Below, one piece after another: positions 1 through 9,800 of a stretch of 64,000 nt of DNA (the first letter of the stretch is position 1; each line of letters begins with the position of its first letter). The position numbers were made by a program, and so were the translations under genes. A model generated the notes under the pieces. The model worked only from the letters and a program-made list of their open reading frames with translations. It was not told the DNA's origin and did not search any database. The stretch is from Sanghuangporus weigelae (Eukaryota > Basidiomycota > Agaricomycetes > Hymenochaetales > Hymenochaetaceae), in contig CP137318.1 of the NCBI GenBank assembly GCA_033182465.1, positions 3,720,001 through 3,784,000 on the forward strand, written 5' to 3'.

Positions 1-228
1 CGGGTTCATTTGCGTCAAGTACGTGGAATAGATGGTCAGAGCTGGCCAAACGCAGTGCTAAACAGCCTTTTGGCGTTCAACCTATTGTATGTCTATCAAT
101 GTGACAAAGTTGACGATGATCGACTCAAAAACGAAAAACGGACAATAGCCGTTCTTCTGGGCCTTTGTTACCTTGCAGCTCGTGTTGCACTCAATACAGA
201 TCTTCACAAAATCAGTAAGCGCTTTTAG
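1..228 (+). CDS. 3' end of an unrecognised host gene (partial)
   Basis: An open frame runs from the first base of the window to a stop at 226-228 (about 75 residues), so the true start lies outside. The peptide has a basic start, a hydrophobic helix-like stretch (NSLLAFNLLYVYQ), a charged middle (DKVDDDRLKNEKR) and a second hydrophobic stretch (IAVLLGLCYLAARVAL) before a basic end (HKISKRF). I do not recognise the family. The two hydrophobic stretches could be membrane helices or buried helices of a soluble protein. It points toward the minus-strand ribosomal protein gene, so the two genes converge. An intron near the left edge cannot be excluded. Confidence 0.45.
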   Translation, partial: RVHLRQVRGIDGQSWPNAVLNSLLAFNLLYVYQCDKVDDDRLKNEKRTIAVLLGLCYLAARVALNTDLHKISKRF

Positions 229-533
229 CGCCTTAGTTCATGTTTGTCTGACTTAAAAAACGGTCTGATGTTCAGGATCCAATCCATCCTCCAACACTGC
301 TCGCGATGGCGCTTCCGTCTCTGCCGCCAGCATGGCGGACATTAACTACAAACTTACTCGTCTACGCCAGGATGCTGGGAATGCTGCTTGATGACATTGC
401 AGGCTTGGTCGTGGGCATAGGTATTCTGATTTGGATTTCAGCGTGGTCCACCAGTGGACAATAGTCGTGTAGTGTGATGTTCCCAATCCAACTGTTCTGA
501 TTTTCCAATGTATTCACAAGTTCGTATGAATAT
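229..533. other. Convergent intergenic spacer, no gene seen
   Basis: About 300 bases between the stop of the left partial gene and the stop of the minus-strand ribosomal protein gene. The short frames here are out of register with the neighbours and show no recognisable motif. It presumably holds both 3' untranslated regions. No clear terminator signal was identified. Confidence 0.5.
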
Positions 534-1112
534 TTAAGGTAAGGCAGCGGCAATCCCCTCCTTCGGTGTTGAATGGAGCTGGGTGGAAGGGATGTCTGGT
601 TCCTGTCCGGCAGTGCGACGTTCTGCTACATATGCCTGCCATCGGTCGCCGCCGGCGCGAACCATGAGCTCCTCGAAAATTGAAGTTGACCATTTATCCG
701 ATATATCCATAGTGGTCTGCGAGCCATTTTCTGCGCGAATACTGCTCTAGAGTTGACTGCAAGTGTAAAAATAATCCACGTACTGAACTCAAGCAGCATC
801 TCCGCCCTCCAAGTGTCTCCTACTGACCGCGGTATTTTGTCGATCTGAATCTGCATGCCGGGATTTGCATATCGTATACGTGGCAAGTCCTCCTTGATAA
901 AATGCCTTGGACAGGAGTTTTGGTTAGGTATTTCTTCCAACCAAACAAAGAAACGTGTCCGTTACTTACCTCGCTCCAAAATGGTCGTTACGAACTGCGA
1001 ACGTGAGCTTTAACGTCTTGACGGAAGGGAGAACTGGTTTTGGGTGTCGATTAAGATTTTTGAGGATTTGAGAGAGACGCGATGGTCCGAGAAGAGCCTT
1101 GGCTCGGGGCAT
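534..1112 (-). CDS. Mitochondrial ribosomal protein, L51/S25/CI-B8 domain (mL61/Mrp49-like)
   Basis: Three exons on the minus strand give about 158 residues: 1112-970, 905-about 780 and about 741-534. The first junction is clear (GTAAGT donor at 969, CAAG acceptor at 906) and joins ARHFIKEDLPRIRYANPGM, the hallmark of the thioredoxin-like L51/S25/CI-B8 domain (a basic, aromatic stretch after an N-terminal basic leader). The N-terminus MPRAKALLGPSR is basic as expected of a mitochondrial matrix protein. The last exon reads DISDKWSTSIFEELM and ends ...AAALP. The second intron is inferred from frame continuity; its donor is weak and it would be only 38 bp, so its edges may be a few bases off. 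The role is a structural protein of the mitochondrial ribosome; fungal mL61 (Mrp49) is the likeliest match, mS25 the alternative. It shares a short promoter region with SWC2. Confidence 0.75.
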
Positions 1113-1266
1113 CCTTCAAGGTACTTGAGTAAGTTTGTGGTTGATTGAACGGTGAACGGAGAAAGAAAGATACCGGCACGTGATCTGAACTTGCCTAAAA
1201 TTCTGTCGAACAACACCCGGGCCTCTGCATTTGACCATCCCCTGCCTGGAACAACTCGCAACAAAA
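1113..1266. promoter_or_regulatory. Bidirectional promoter between the mitoribosomal gene and SWC2
   Basis: Only 154 bp separate the two divergent start codons (ATG at 1112 on the minus strand, ATG at 1267 on the plus strand). Both 5' untranslated regions and both core promoters must therefore fit here or overlap the neighbouring gene. No TATA box is evident. The pairing of a mitoribosomal gene with a chromatin remodeller subunit suggests shared growth-linked expression, which is inference. Confidence 0.5.
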
Positions 1267-2811
1267 ATGGCCGATGAGGATCCTCTCGTACTGAGGCGCT
1301 CAAGGCGCAGTACTGCCGGTAACAGGTACCATCTCTCTTCACTCTGTCGTTCATTCGTTTCTGCTTACTTGGGATCTGCTCAGGATGGAAGCTGCTCTAG
1401 CCGAGATGGCGGCTCTACACCCTGAGCAGGAAATGGAGGCGGATGACGATAAGGACTTCCTCGTTCCAGCTGGTGAATTATACTTGGACAATCTGGCAGA
1501 CACAATTTTCTGATATTCGCATCCCCAGATGAAGAGGAAGTTTTCGACTCCGATTTTCAAAGTACGGATGAAGAAGCAGATCAGGGGGACGAATTTGCAG
1601 CGGAAAGAGAATTTGCCGCAGAGGAGAAACAGGCACGTAAGGTATGTATGTTCTTTTCAAGATATTTCGCGGCACCGACTTATAGCTCTTCTGTTTAGTC
1701 CTCCCGTCGTCAGAGTCTTAGAACTACAGAGGCTCGTTCGATCGCGATACAGCCATCATCGAAGATTTCAGCGGTCGTACCTCCGCCTCAGAGACGCAGA
1801 AAATGGCGAAAAATGGACGCCGGGCAGCTTCGTGATTCTGGTACCAGAATATCGCTCAGAGAGAGAGGCAAGGCTGTGGTAAAGCGCAAAAGTCAAAGGA
1901 AAAGCACGGTCCTTAGTTCTCAGATACTGCACTTGCGTCTCAAAGATGCGGAGGAGCGGAGAGCTGCCGTACCAAAACGCTCGAAAGAAGCGTTAGTGAG
2001 CTATACTCAGGCCGAGCTCCTGGCACGCGCTCTTGATAACGAAGAAGGAAATATTGTTTCACACCGCAATTACCTCGAAGAAGAGGAAGAAAAACGCAAG
2101 CGTGCTCGGGTTGTGAAACGGAAGCTCACAGGTCCTGTTCTCAGTTGGGTCAGCCGGATTGAAGATGAGACTGCCCAACCAGAACCAGCAGCGTCGGACC
2201 TTGTACCGGTATCAAAAAGTCTCCAGTGCTCGCAGACTAACGTTGCTCTCGGGAATACTGCTATGGGCGCGGATAATGCGAGCATTCACCAGCCATATGG
2301 TTCCGCCCCATTGCCAAGCTCGTATTTTGCAAGTTCTGCTGCTCTTCAGGCTCTTTCGCATCCTCAAGCTCGGCTCCAAACAACTAAAGTCGAGAGAGTA
2401 GTCAAGAATTACTTGATACATAAAGTTGACGAAGGAATGCCGAGACCTGGTTGGAGTGAATCGATGAAGGCATTCTTCGGAGATCATGCGGACTGGAACG
2501 AAATGAGAGTATATGTTGGAAAACACCGTCCTCTCTGTACGAGTTTCACTTATACTTCACTTGCAATATTCATTCATCTCTGAACAGCCAGACCTATTCG
2601 CAAATGCCCTGTCTCTGGACGGACGGCGATCTATCTCGACCCTCGATCAGGAGTCCCTTTCGCAGATGTTGATGCGTACAGAGTTATTTCTCGCCTCATG
2701 ACACACGAATATATCTGGAACGACGGGCTTCGTTGCTATACAGCCGATGAAAAGGCTGTGCAACTTGAACCGGAATTAGATGATCCAACGGATGGTGGGC
2801 AGCAGGATTGA
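1267..2811 (+). CDS. SWC2: Swc2/VPS72 (YL1) subunit of the SWR1 chromatin remodeller
   Basis: Five exons (1267-1325, 1384-1472, 1529-1641, 1699-2536, 2588-2811) sum to 1,323 bases, in frame, for 440 residues. All introns are GT-AG and 51-58 bp. The N-terminus MADEDPLVLRRSRRS leads into the acidic histone-binding segment (residues about 35-85, DEEEVFDSDFQSTDEEAD). The middle has the family's basic and charged helix ending KRKRARVVKRKLTGPVLSW. The C-terminus is a clear YL1-C domain (about residues 366-400: RPIRKCPVSGR, IYLDPRSGVPFADVDAYRVI). Swc2 binds the H2A.Z-H2B dimer and recruits SWR1 to promoters, in the nucleus, for H2A.Z deposition. Length, domain order and the in-frame exon sum support an intact gene. 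It is divergent from the mitoribosomal gene. Confidence 0.93.
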
Positions 2812-3336
2812 TCCACGCAATGCAGTTTGATTTGCTCTGCTTGACGCAGAAAAGCAAGGCGTTCTTATAATGTCTGCCCTGTGCCTCTCGCATTGGCCGG
2901 CAATGGCATGTGCAATGCTCGCGAATTGAAGCCCTTTGCTTTTCATCATATCTTATCTGGAAATTTTGCTCGATGGTATTCCTATTGCCTTCTGCCATGT
3001 GAATTGTGCCCCGTAGCTGAGTTGTTTTCGTCTAATGTCACGACATGGTGCGGAGCTATATGCGTCCTTTCCTCTTGAGGTGTGTGCTTAGCTGCCTTAG
3101 GAATATTTCCGGTTTACCGTAAGGCACAGATGTCAGTGGAACAGATGTACGTGTTACATGTTACGGGTTTAGGGCTAAGTACCGATTGTTGTCCCACTTA
3201 TTAGTGCGTATGTATTCATTATCATTGGCCTGTATCTGATCTCTGTCTCTTGGTCGAGAACTTCTCTGGCACGTCGCCTTACGTTTGCTTTGTGAATAGC
3301 AACCCGCTGCTCCAGGCTTCCACCGGTGTCCAACGG
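2812..3336. other. SWC2 downstream region, no gene seen
   Basis: About 525 bp of ordinary intergenic sequence. Short frames on both strands have no recognisable domain and look like chance. It must include the SWC2 3' end. Confidence 0.5.
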
Positions 3337-3730
3337 CTAGTGTAGGAGGGGAAATTCCCTGACCAAGTTGACAACAGGGTTTACCACAGTGGTTGACCGT
3401 AAGACCAAGTTGTCAACCAGTTAGCAGCGAGTCGTCAACACCTGTGAATGTTTTACTGTATTTGGAAATTTGTCAGAAAACCATGACCAATAGGCCTCAA
3501 AGCCCCTCCAATCTTGCACAAAGCCAGCAGATGGTGTGTGGGGGCAAATAGACGTGGTAGCATGATAAAAAGAAATTTTTTATGTGTTGAATGCTTACAA
3601 ATAACTATATTACAAATTGAATAGCCTTTAGTTTACCACATGCCACTTCCTGGCCCATGAGTTGACAACAGTGTTTTTAACCCAAGTTGTCAACTTGTGG
3701 CATTCATTTGAGTTGTCTCTCCTACACTAG
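3337..3730. mobile_element. 394-bp non-autonomous inverted-repeat element (MITE-like)
   Basis: The ends are perfect 12-bp inverted repeats, CTAGTGTAGGAG at 3337-3348 and CTCCTACACTAG at 3719-3730. Inside, the motif GTTGACAAC or its near mirror GTTGTCAAC recurs near both ends (about 3366, 3415, 3662 and 3690), giving subterminal repeats that a transposase could bind. There is no coding capacity. A target duplication cannot be separated from the terminal CTAG. The superfamily is undetermined. Confidence 0.6.
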
Positions 3731-4271
3731 TCCAACCCTAATCTAGATTTGCCTCTATGCTCATTCGTTACTTGCAGAACATGTATTTGGCAAGACTACA
3801 TGATATGAGTCACAAGCCATTAACACTGTATACTTTTTACTATAAGGTAGGGAAAGTATAAACTTGACTAGCTGTTACATGTGACTGATGACCCTAAAAG
3901 TCCCTAATCTAGCCCAATTAGAAAGGACCCTAGTGGCAAAAATCTCAAGGTCAGAAATCCCGGTACTTGTTAACCACCAATATAATAGCATATGTCTATC
4001 AATGTCTCTAGAGATGTAATATAATGACTTTTATGCTATTTAAACAAGTCTATGCTGAGTTCCAGACATTCATAGAATCTATAAGAGATAACTCTTACTA
4101 AGAATAGTTAGCTAACCATAAAATTACTATATTTAGGCTGTATTAGTCATTCAGAATCTCTTGAGAAGTGGCAAAAATCTAAAGGTCAATATTTCAAAAA
4201 ATTCTGAAACTTCACTAGGATAGTGGAAAATGAATTCTAAGCCATTTAGTACAAAAAAACTTGTTTTCTTA
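3731..4271. other. AT-rich spacer with a diverged internal repeat
   Basis: About 540 bp with no gene. A phrase beginning AGTGGCAAAAATCT occurs near 3931 and again near 4166 and continues with similar words (AAGGTCA), so this is probably decayed repeat sequence. It ends at the TA that borders the first arm of the palindromic element. Confidence 0.4.
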
Positions 4272-4386
4272 CAGCTAGTTGCAAAATTGTTGGCAATCAT
4301 GTGATTTCATCACTTTTCAGGTCACAAGAGCCTCAAAACATAGATAAAATCATATCTCACTCAAATCTCAACAGTTTCACATTATC
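4272..4386. repeat. Palindromic element, outer-arm fragment
   Basis: This is the first 115 bp of the palindromic family's arm, beginning CAGCTAGTTGCAAAATTG after a TA. It breaks off at the point where a second copy starts. The break is at the phrase CATTATCTA, equivalent to CATCATCTAAG in intact copies, so the younger copy went into a TA of the older one. The remainder of this older copy is not found on the far side of the stack. Confidence 0.8.
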
Positions 4387-4388
4387 TA

Positions 4389-5317
4389 CAGCTAGTTGCA
4401 AAATTGTTGGCAATCACGTGATTTTACCACTTTTCTCGCCATGAGAGCCTCAAAACACAGATAAAATCATATCTCACCCAAATCTTAGCAGTTTTACATC
4501 ATCTAAGTTGCTAAATTCATCTTTTTGAAAGGGCTTTCGTTTAAAAAAACGATCGAGAAAATAGAGTAAAAACTGACCCCAAAATGGCGAAAATCTCATT
4601 TTTTGCCTCTTCCTTGCATGTGCATTTTTTTCTGTGATCCCTGCTGGTCCAGCACCTCCCCAAAGCTGTCCAGAATGATAATATGATTATAAAATGAATT
4701 TACAGACTGAGTTTGAGTTGAATTGTGTACCAGAATGTGCTGCTTTGAGCCATGCCTGAATCAGTCAAAACTCATCATTTCCCCCTAGCCTCCCAGGCTC
4801 CAGGAAAAATTCTTACAGGCTAGATTCATGCATGTAAATTCATTTTAGATATAATAGACTAGGCTTATGTGCTAGCTAGGTCCTCAGCATCCACTAGTGA
4901 GCTGGCCTGAACATGAGATTCTGGTTGTATGCATCATTTTAGACAGCATCTTCCCAGCTCACCAGTAGATGCTGAGGCCCTAGCTAGTGCACAAACCTAG
5001 TCTATTACACCTAAAATGAATTTACATGCATGAATCTGGCCTGTAAGAATTTTTCCTGGAGCCTGGGAGGCTAGGAGGAAATGATGAGTTTTGAGTGATT
5101 CAGGCATGCCTCAAAGCAGCACATTCTGGTACACAATTCAACTCAAACTCAGTCTGTAAATTCATTTTATAATCATATTATCATTCTGGACAGCTTTGGG
5201 GAGGTGCTGGACCAGCAGGGATCACAGAAAAAAATGCACATGCAAGGAAGAGGCAAAAAAACGAGATTTTCGCCATTTTGGGGTCATTTTTTACTCTATT
5301 TTCTTGACAGTTTTTCC
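4389..5317. mobile_element. Palindromic foldback element copy 1A, distal end missing
   Basis: Starts with CAGCTAGTTGC after TA (4387-4388), runs through the full left arm, the loop near 4905-4960 and most of the right arm, then stops in the phrase TTTTTCC at 5317, where copy 1B begins. In intact copies that phrase continues TTTTTCCTAAAC, so copy 1B again sits on a TA of its host copy. The last 150-160 bp of the right arm are absent. Confidence 0.85.
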
Positions 5318-5319
5318 TA

Positions 5320-6403
5320 CAGCTAGTTGCAAAATTGTTGGCAATCACGTGATTTCACCACTTTTCTTGCCATGAGAGCCTCAAAACACAGATAAAATCA
5401 TATCTCACCCAAATCTCAACGGTTTCACATCATCTAAGTTGCTAAATTCATCTTTTCGGAAGGGCTTTCATTTAGGAAAACTGATTAAGAAAATGGAGCA
5501 AAAAATGACCCCAAAATGGCGAAAATATCGTTTTTTGCCTCTTCCTTGCATGTGCATTTTTTTCTGTGATCCCTGCTGGTCCAGCACCTCCCCAAAGCTA
5601 TCCAGAATGATAATATGACTATAAAATGAATTTACAGACTGAGTTTGAGTTGAATTGTGTACCAGAATGTGCTGCTTTGAGCCATGCCTGAATTACTCAA
5701 AACTCATCATTTCCCCCTAGCCTCCCAGGCTCCAGGAAAATTTCTTACAGGCTAGATTCATGCATGTAAATTCATTTTAGATATAATAGACTAGGTTTAT
5801 GTGCTAGCTAAGTCCTCAGCATCCACTAGTGAGCTGGCCTGAACATGAGATTCTGGTTGTATGCATCATTTTAGACAGCATCTTCCCAGCTCACCAGTGG
5901 ATGCTGAGGCCCTAGCTAGTGCACAAACCTAGTCTATTACACCTAAAATGAATATACATGCATGAATCTGGCCTGTAAGAATTTTTCCTGGAGCCTGGGA
6001 GGCTAGGGGGAAATGATGAGTTTTGAGTAATTCAGGCATGGCTCAAAGCAGCACATTCTGGTACACAATTCAACTCAAACCCAGTTTGTAAATTCATTTT
6101 ATAATCATATTATCATTCTGGATAGCTTTGGGGAGGTGCTGAACCAGCAGGGATCACAGAAAAAAATGCGCATGCAAGGAAGAGGCAAAAAACAATATGT
6201 TCGCCATTTTGGGGTCATGTTTTGCTCTATTTTCTCGATCGTTTTTCCTAAGCAAAAGCCCTTTCGAAAAGATGAATTTAGCAACTTAGATGATGTGAAG
6301 CCATTGAGATTTGGGTGAGATATGATTTTATCTGTGTTTTGAGGCTCTCATGGCGAGAAAAGTGGTGAAATCCCATGATTGCCAACAATTTTGCAACTAG
6401 CTG
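5320..6403. mobile_element. Palindromic foldback element copy 1B, full length
   Basis: A 1,084-bp element from CAGCTAGTTGC to GCAACTAGCTG, flanked by TA at 5318-5319 and 6404-6405. Two arms of about 520 bp are inverted repeats of each other and surround a loop that contains CTGGTTGTATGCATCATTTTAG. No open frame is conserved beyond a chance 60-codon one in the right arm. Terminal bases and TA duplication fit Tc1/mariner-type (IS630) mobilisation, which is inference. Confidence 0.88.
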
Positions 6404-6405
6404 TA

Positions 6406-6605
6406 ATGAACACCCTCAATGACTCTTGTTCCTTTAGTGACAATAGATAGGGCCTTGTAATTGCTTAGCTTGAAATCAGGCTTCAAGTCAACTGCATAGG
6501 CCCAAACTTGATGATTTGGTAAATTCTCGAAGCTCTTTTTGCTAAAGATGTCAGCATACTTGTCTAGATAGCTTGACTATTTCTTCACTCCTCCATCCGC
6601 ATATT
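6406..6605 (-). pseudogene. Ty3/gypsy reverse-transcriptase fossil fragment
   Basis: On the minus strand a short stretch reads DKYADIFSKKSFENLP and then AVDLKPDFKLSNYKA, the conserved segment just upstream of the reverse-transcriptase core in fungal Ty3/gypsy elements. It abuts the palindromic copy, which probably inserted into it. Only about 65 codons remain and no LTR was found, so it is a truncated, broken fossil. It differs from Gypsy-1 and Gypsy-2 at this position, so it is a third lineage. Confidence 0.6.
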
Positions 6606-6891
6606 CCTCAGGACAACAATAATACTTACAGTTCTTGTAGCAAAGCTAGTTACTGTAATAGCACCTCAAATTGCCTTTTAGCACAGTACAGCACCCGTAG
6701 TGAGTGGGCCAATACAATACAAAGTCGATACAGAAAAGCCAGAAAGAGAACGAGTGAAAAGTGCATCCGAACATATCGCATCCTAGCATAGAGCCCACAG
6801 TGATAAGAACAGCATAAAGCATCATAGACCGACACCAGTTGCGAGACACCGCCTTCATCTCTGCATGTTGTCCTCGAGCATCAGAAGTATT
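6606..6891. other. Spacer downstream of MSH4
   Basis: About 290 bp between the gypsy fragment and the MSH4 stop. Short frames on both strands show no motif. It should contain the MSH4 3' untranslated region. Confidence 0.5.
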
Positions 6892-9800
6892 CTAGTCCGA
6901 GTCCTTTTCATCAGGGACCTCGCACAGATTAGCACGGAGCACCTGAACCGTTTGCCGTTGCATGCGGGCAATGTATTCGATTAGCTCTCGATACGGTAGA
7001 GAAGAATGATCCAGAGCTTGGGCTAGGTGGGTGCGGAGCTGCGCAACATGTGTCAGAATAAGCAACGGAATATAAAAAGTAGGTTGGTAATGATACTCGA
7101 AGCATTGCCTTTCGCCTGTGGGCGACCTGGTTGCCCTCCGAAATTTCCTTGCGAGATTGCTCGAGCTCAGACAAGCGCAATGAGATTCTACTTGCCTCTC
7201 CGAGAATGTCTTCCCGGAGATCAGCTAGACGTGCGAGCTCAAGACCTTTTTGGTGTCAGCGGAGTAATGGCTTGAATACAAATAGATACCGTAATGGTCC
7301 ATGTTGTCCAGCGCTCCATCGACAATCCTAGCGAGCAGACATTAAGGTGGAGTCCGATATCATCAATGCTAGTCCTCACTTGTAGCTGAAAACCATTCCC
7401 ATGTTCGATAAGGAAGGACGCGATCTCTACAAGTCCTCGGTTATCAATATCCTTGTCGATTTTCTTCTTCTCATACCTGGACAGAAAGATGAAGACTGAA
7501 AATAGAGTGTCATTATACAGTATAGGAAAATCACGTTCCTACTTACTTGACTACAACTGGTTGTCGAGAAAGAGTTGTAGTAAGGTCATTGAAGTGACTT
7601 CGCAGTCTGTCAGAAACAAATCGACGGCAATGTTATATTACTTGCGTCGCGAAGAAAACAAAAGCCTGCATGATTCAATAAGTAAGCCACCAGAATAATT
7701 AACACAGTCGAACTCGCTAGCCTTTGTATGGATCAAGCGCTCTGCAATCGCATGAGATATGCCGAGTCCTTCTCTCGTCGAAGTGCCTCTTCCAAGCTCA
7801 TCGATAAGTATTATTGAATTGCCGGTAGAAAGACCTTGGACGAAAGCTCTCGGTCCGATCAACACTATGGGTGTGAAAACAGGCGAACCAAGTATCATCG
7901 CGGATGATGACATCTCCTCCGCAAACGTGCTGTGGCCACGTTCGATGTTGTCGTCGTTCGAGAGTCTTGCAAGCAACGCATCGTGAATTCTATATCGAAA
8001 TACTTAGCAAGAGTCTGAGTCTGAAAACAGTGAGCTTGCCTAAAGCTAGCATATTCTGCTGGGATGAAGCAACCGCACATAGCCATAACAGTTAGAAGTC
8101 CAATTTGACGCAGGTATGTGCTTTTCCCTTTTTTGTGTCTTTGAGCTGCACTCGAAGAATCAGAAGAGCTAGTCGTACCTGACATACTTTCGCCAGGTGA
8201 CAATCAGTTACTCGCAAAACCAGACAAAGGGCTGGACACGCACTTCGGTCCTTGAATAATTTGAAAATAGGATGAATCGCAGCAGTATACGTCATTAGGT
8301 ACCAAGGAACCAGCGGCTTGAGCCTTCTCAAGGACAGGATGTCGACCAGCTTTGATAGCCAGAGTGCCCGTGAATTCGGGTCTCACTGGAAAAGCAAGAT
8401 GAAACTGGGCCGAATGTCGTACACAGATGTCAAGCAAACCGTAGTTTTGATCTATACAACAGAGACCATTCGCTGACGAAGTTATCTGAAAGACTATGCA
8501 CATACGAATAGAAACATGGGCAAACGACCAGATCATGTCAAGCAATGCAATCTAGAGGTCTGAGTCGGTACACAAGCCGGGTGATACGGTACAACACCCA
8601 CAGCTTCGGACGCCTTATACAGCGCTCCCGCGTCCACCACTATTTTCATAACCATTTCTTTGATTATTCTAAAATGATTCAATCAAAACATGAAGAAAAT
8701 ACGATGAGCCTGATCGCACCTGTCAGTAATCATAAGGGTCTCATCAAGAGCATCTTTCATTCTTGCGTTCCTCTTTTTCTGCTCGGAATGAATTCATCAA
8801 TGAAGTCCTTAAATGTTAAAAACATCACACACTAAGTCAATGGTCTCAAAAAACCACTTCCCCTGCTTAGCTGTCGTATTGATGAAATGCTTCGGAAGTG
8901 TCGGTGTTCCCACTGCCTCAAAATCCCTCTTCCTCAATGTGAAGATAAATCCGTGCTCCTGGTGTACGAGTTGCAGTGGGAGTCCGTGTTCGCTGGATAA
9001 CGAACGATTCAAATCAAATATATCAGCTACATTTTCCTTGTATGTCTCTCGTGCAACATCCAGGAGGCAGTTTTGATTGGCCTGGGCGAATGACAGCGAT
9101 TCAGTTGCTTTCTGATAGCGGAATAGGAAACTCACTCTTAGTGCATAAGCACGAGCATTCACCGCGTTGAGTCCTCCGCCCTGCAGGAGAATGAAGTGAG
9201 ACCTCTGTCATGTGTACAATCACGGCGCAAACCTTCTGCGAGATCGCGGCATCGTTCAAGCTTTGTGATAGTAGGTTTTCTAGCTTTTCAAATCTTTCGT
9301 CGGATAGCATCTTATAGAAGTCAGATAATTGACTCAATCTCCCTTGCTTCGACCAGAGACTCACATCATACACGATCTCCAGAAGTCGCGATTGGCAACC
9401 CTTAATTGCTTCGCGGACCGTCGGCATTTGTTTGACAAATCCACGGAGCTGCAGCATCTGAGACACGCGCGAAGCTGCAGATCTCGCCGCATTAGAGACG
9501 CGTGCCTCCGACGTTGCAAGCTGTGGACAGTTAGCAGAAGCATCAATTAACAGTCAACACTTACTGAAGATATCAGCTTGTCTAAATCAAAGTTATTCAC
9601 GGATCGCAGGCCATCCCTGACTGCATTAAACTTGTCTTCTGCCTGGACAAGCTCTTCTACTGCGTCTAGTCGGGCTTCTATGGCCGAGTGCGCTGAGCGA
9701 CCGAGCGATAATAAGTACATAAGAGCGATACATTGCCCATGATCTTACCGGTGATTGGTGCAAGCAAATTGACTCGGAGTAGCCTAGAGCCCATTGCGGT

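Noticed and set aside
4389-6403. Palindromes as assembly artefacts.
   Set aside because: Each copy has its own flanks, its own variants and consistent TA borders, which a misassembly would not give, though read coverage at loops has not been seen.
8092-8250. MSH4 as a pseudogene because the frame breaks at the Walker A region.
   Set aside because: Standard short introns plus an 8-nt exon restore the exact P-loop, and every other conserved block is intact.
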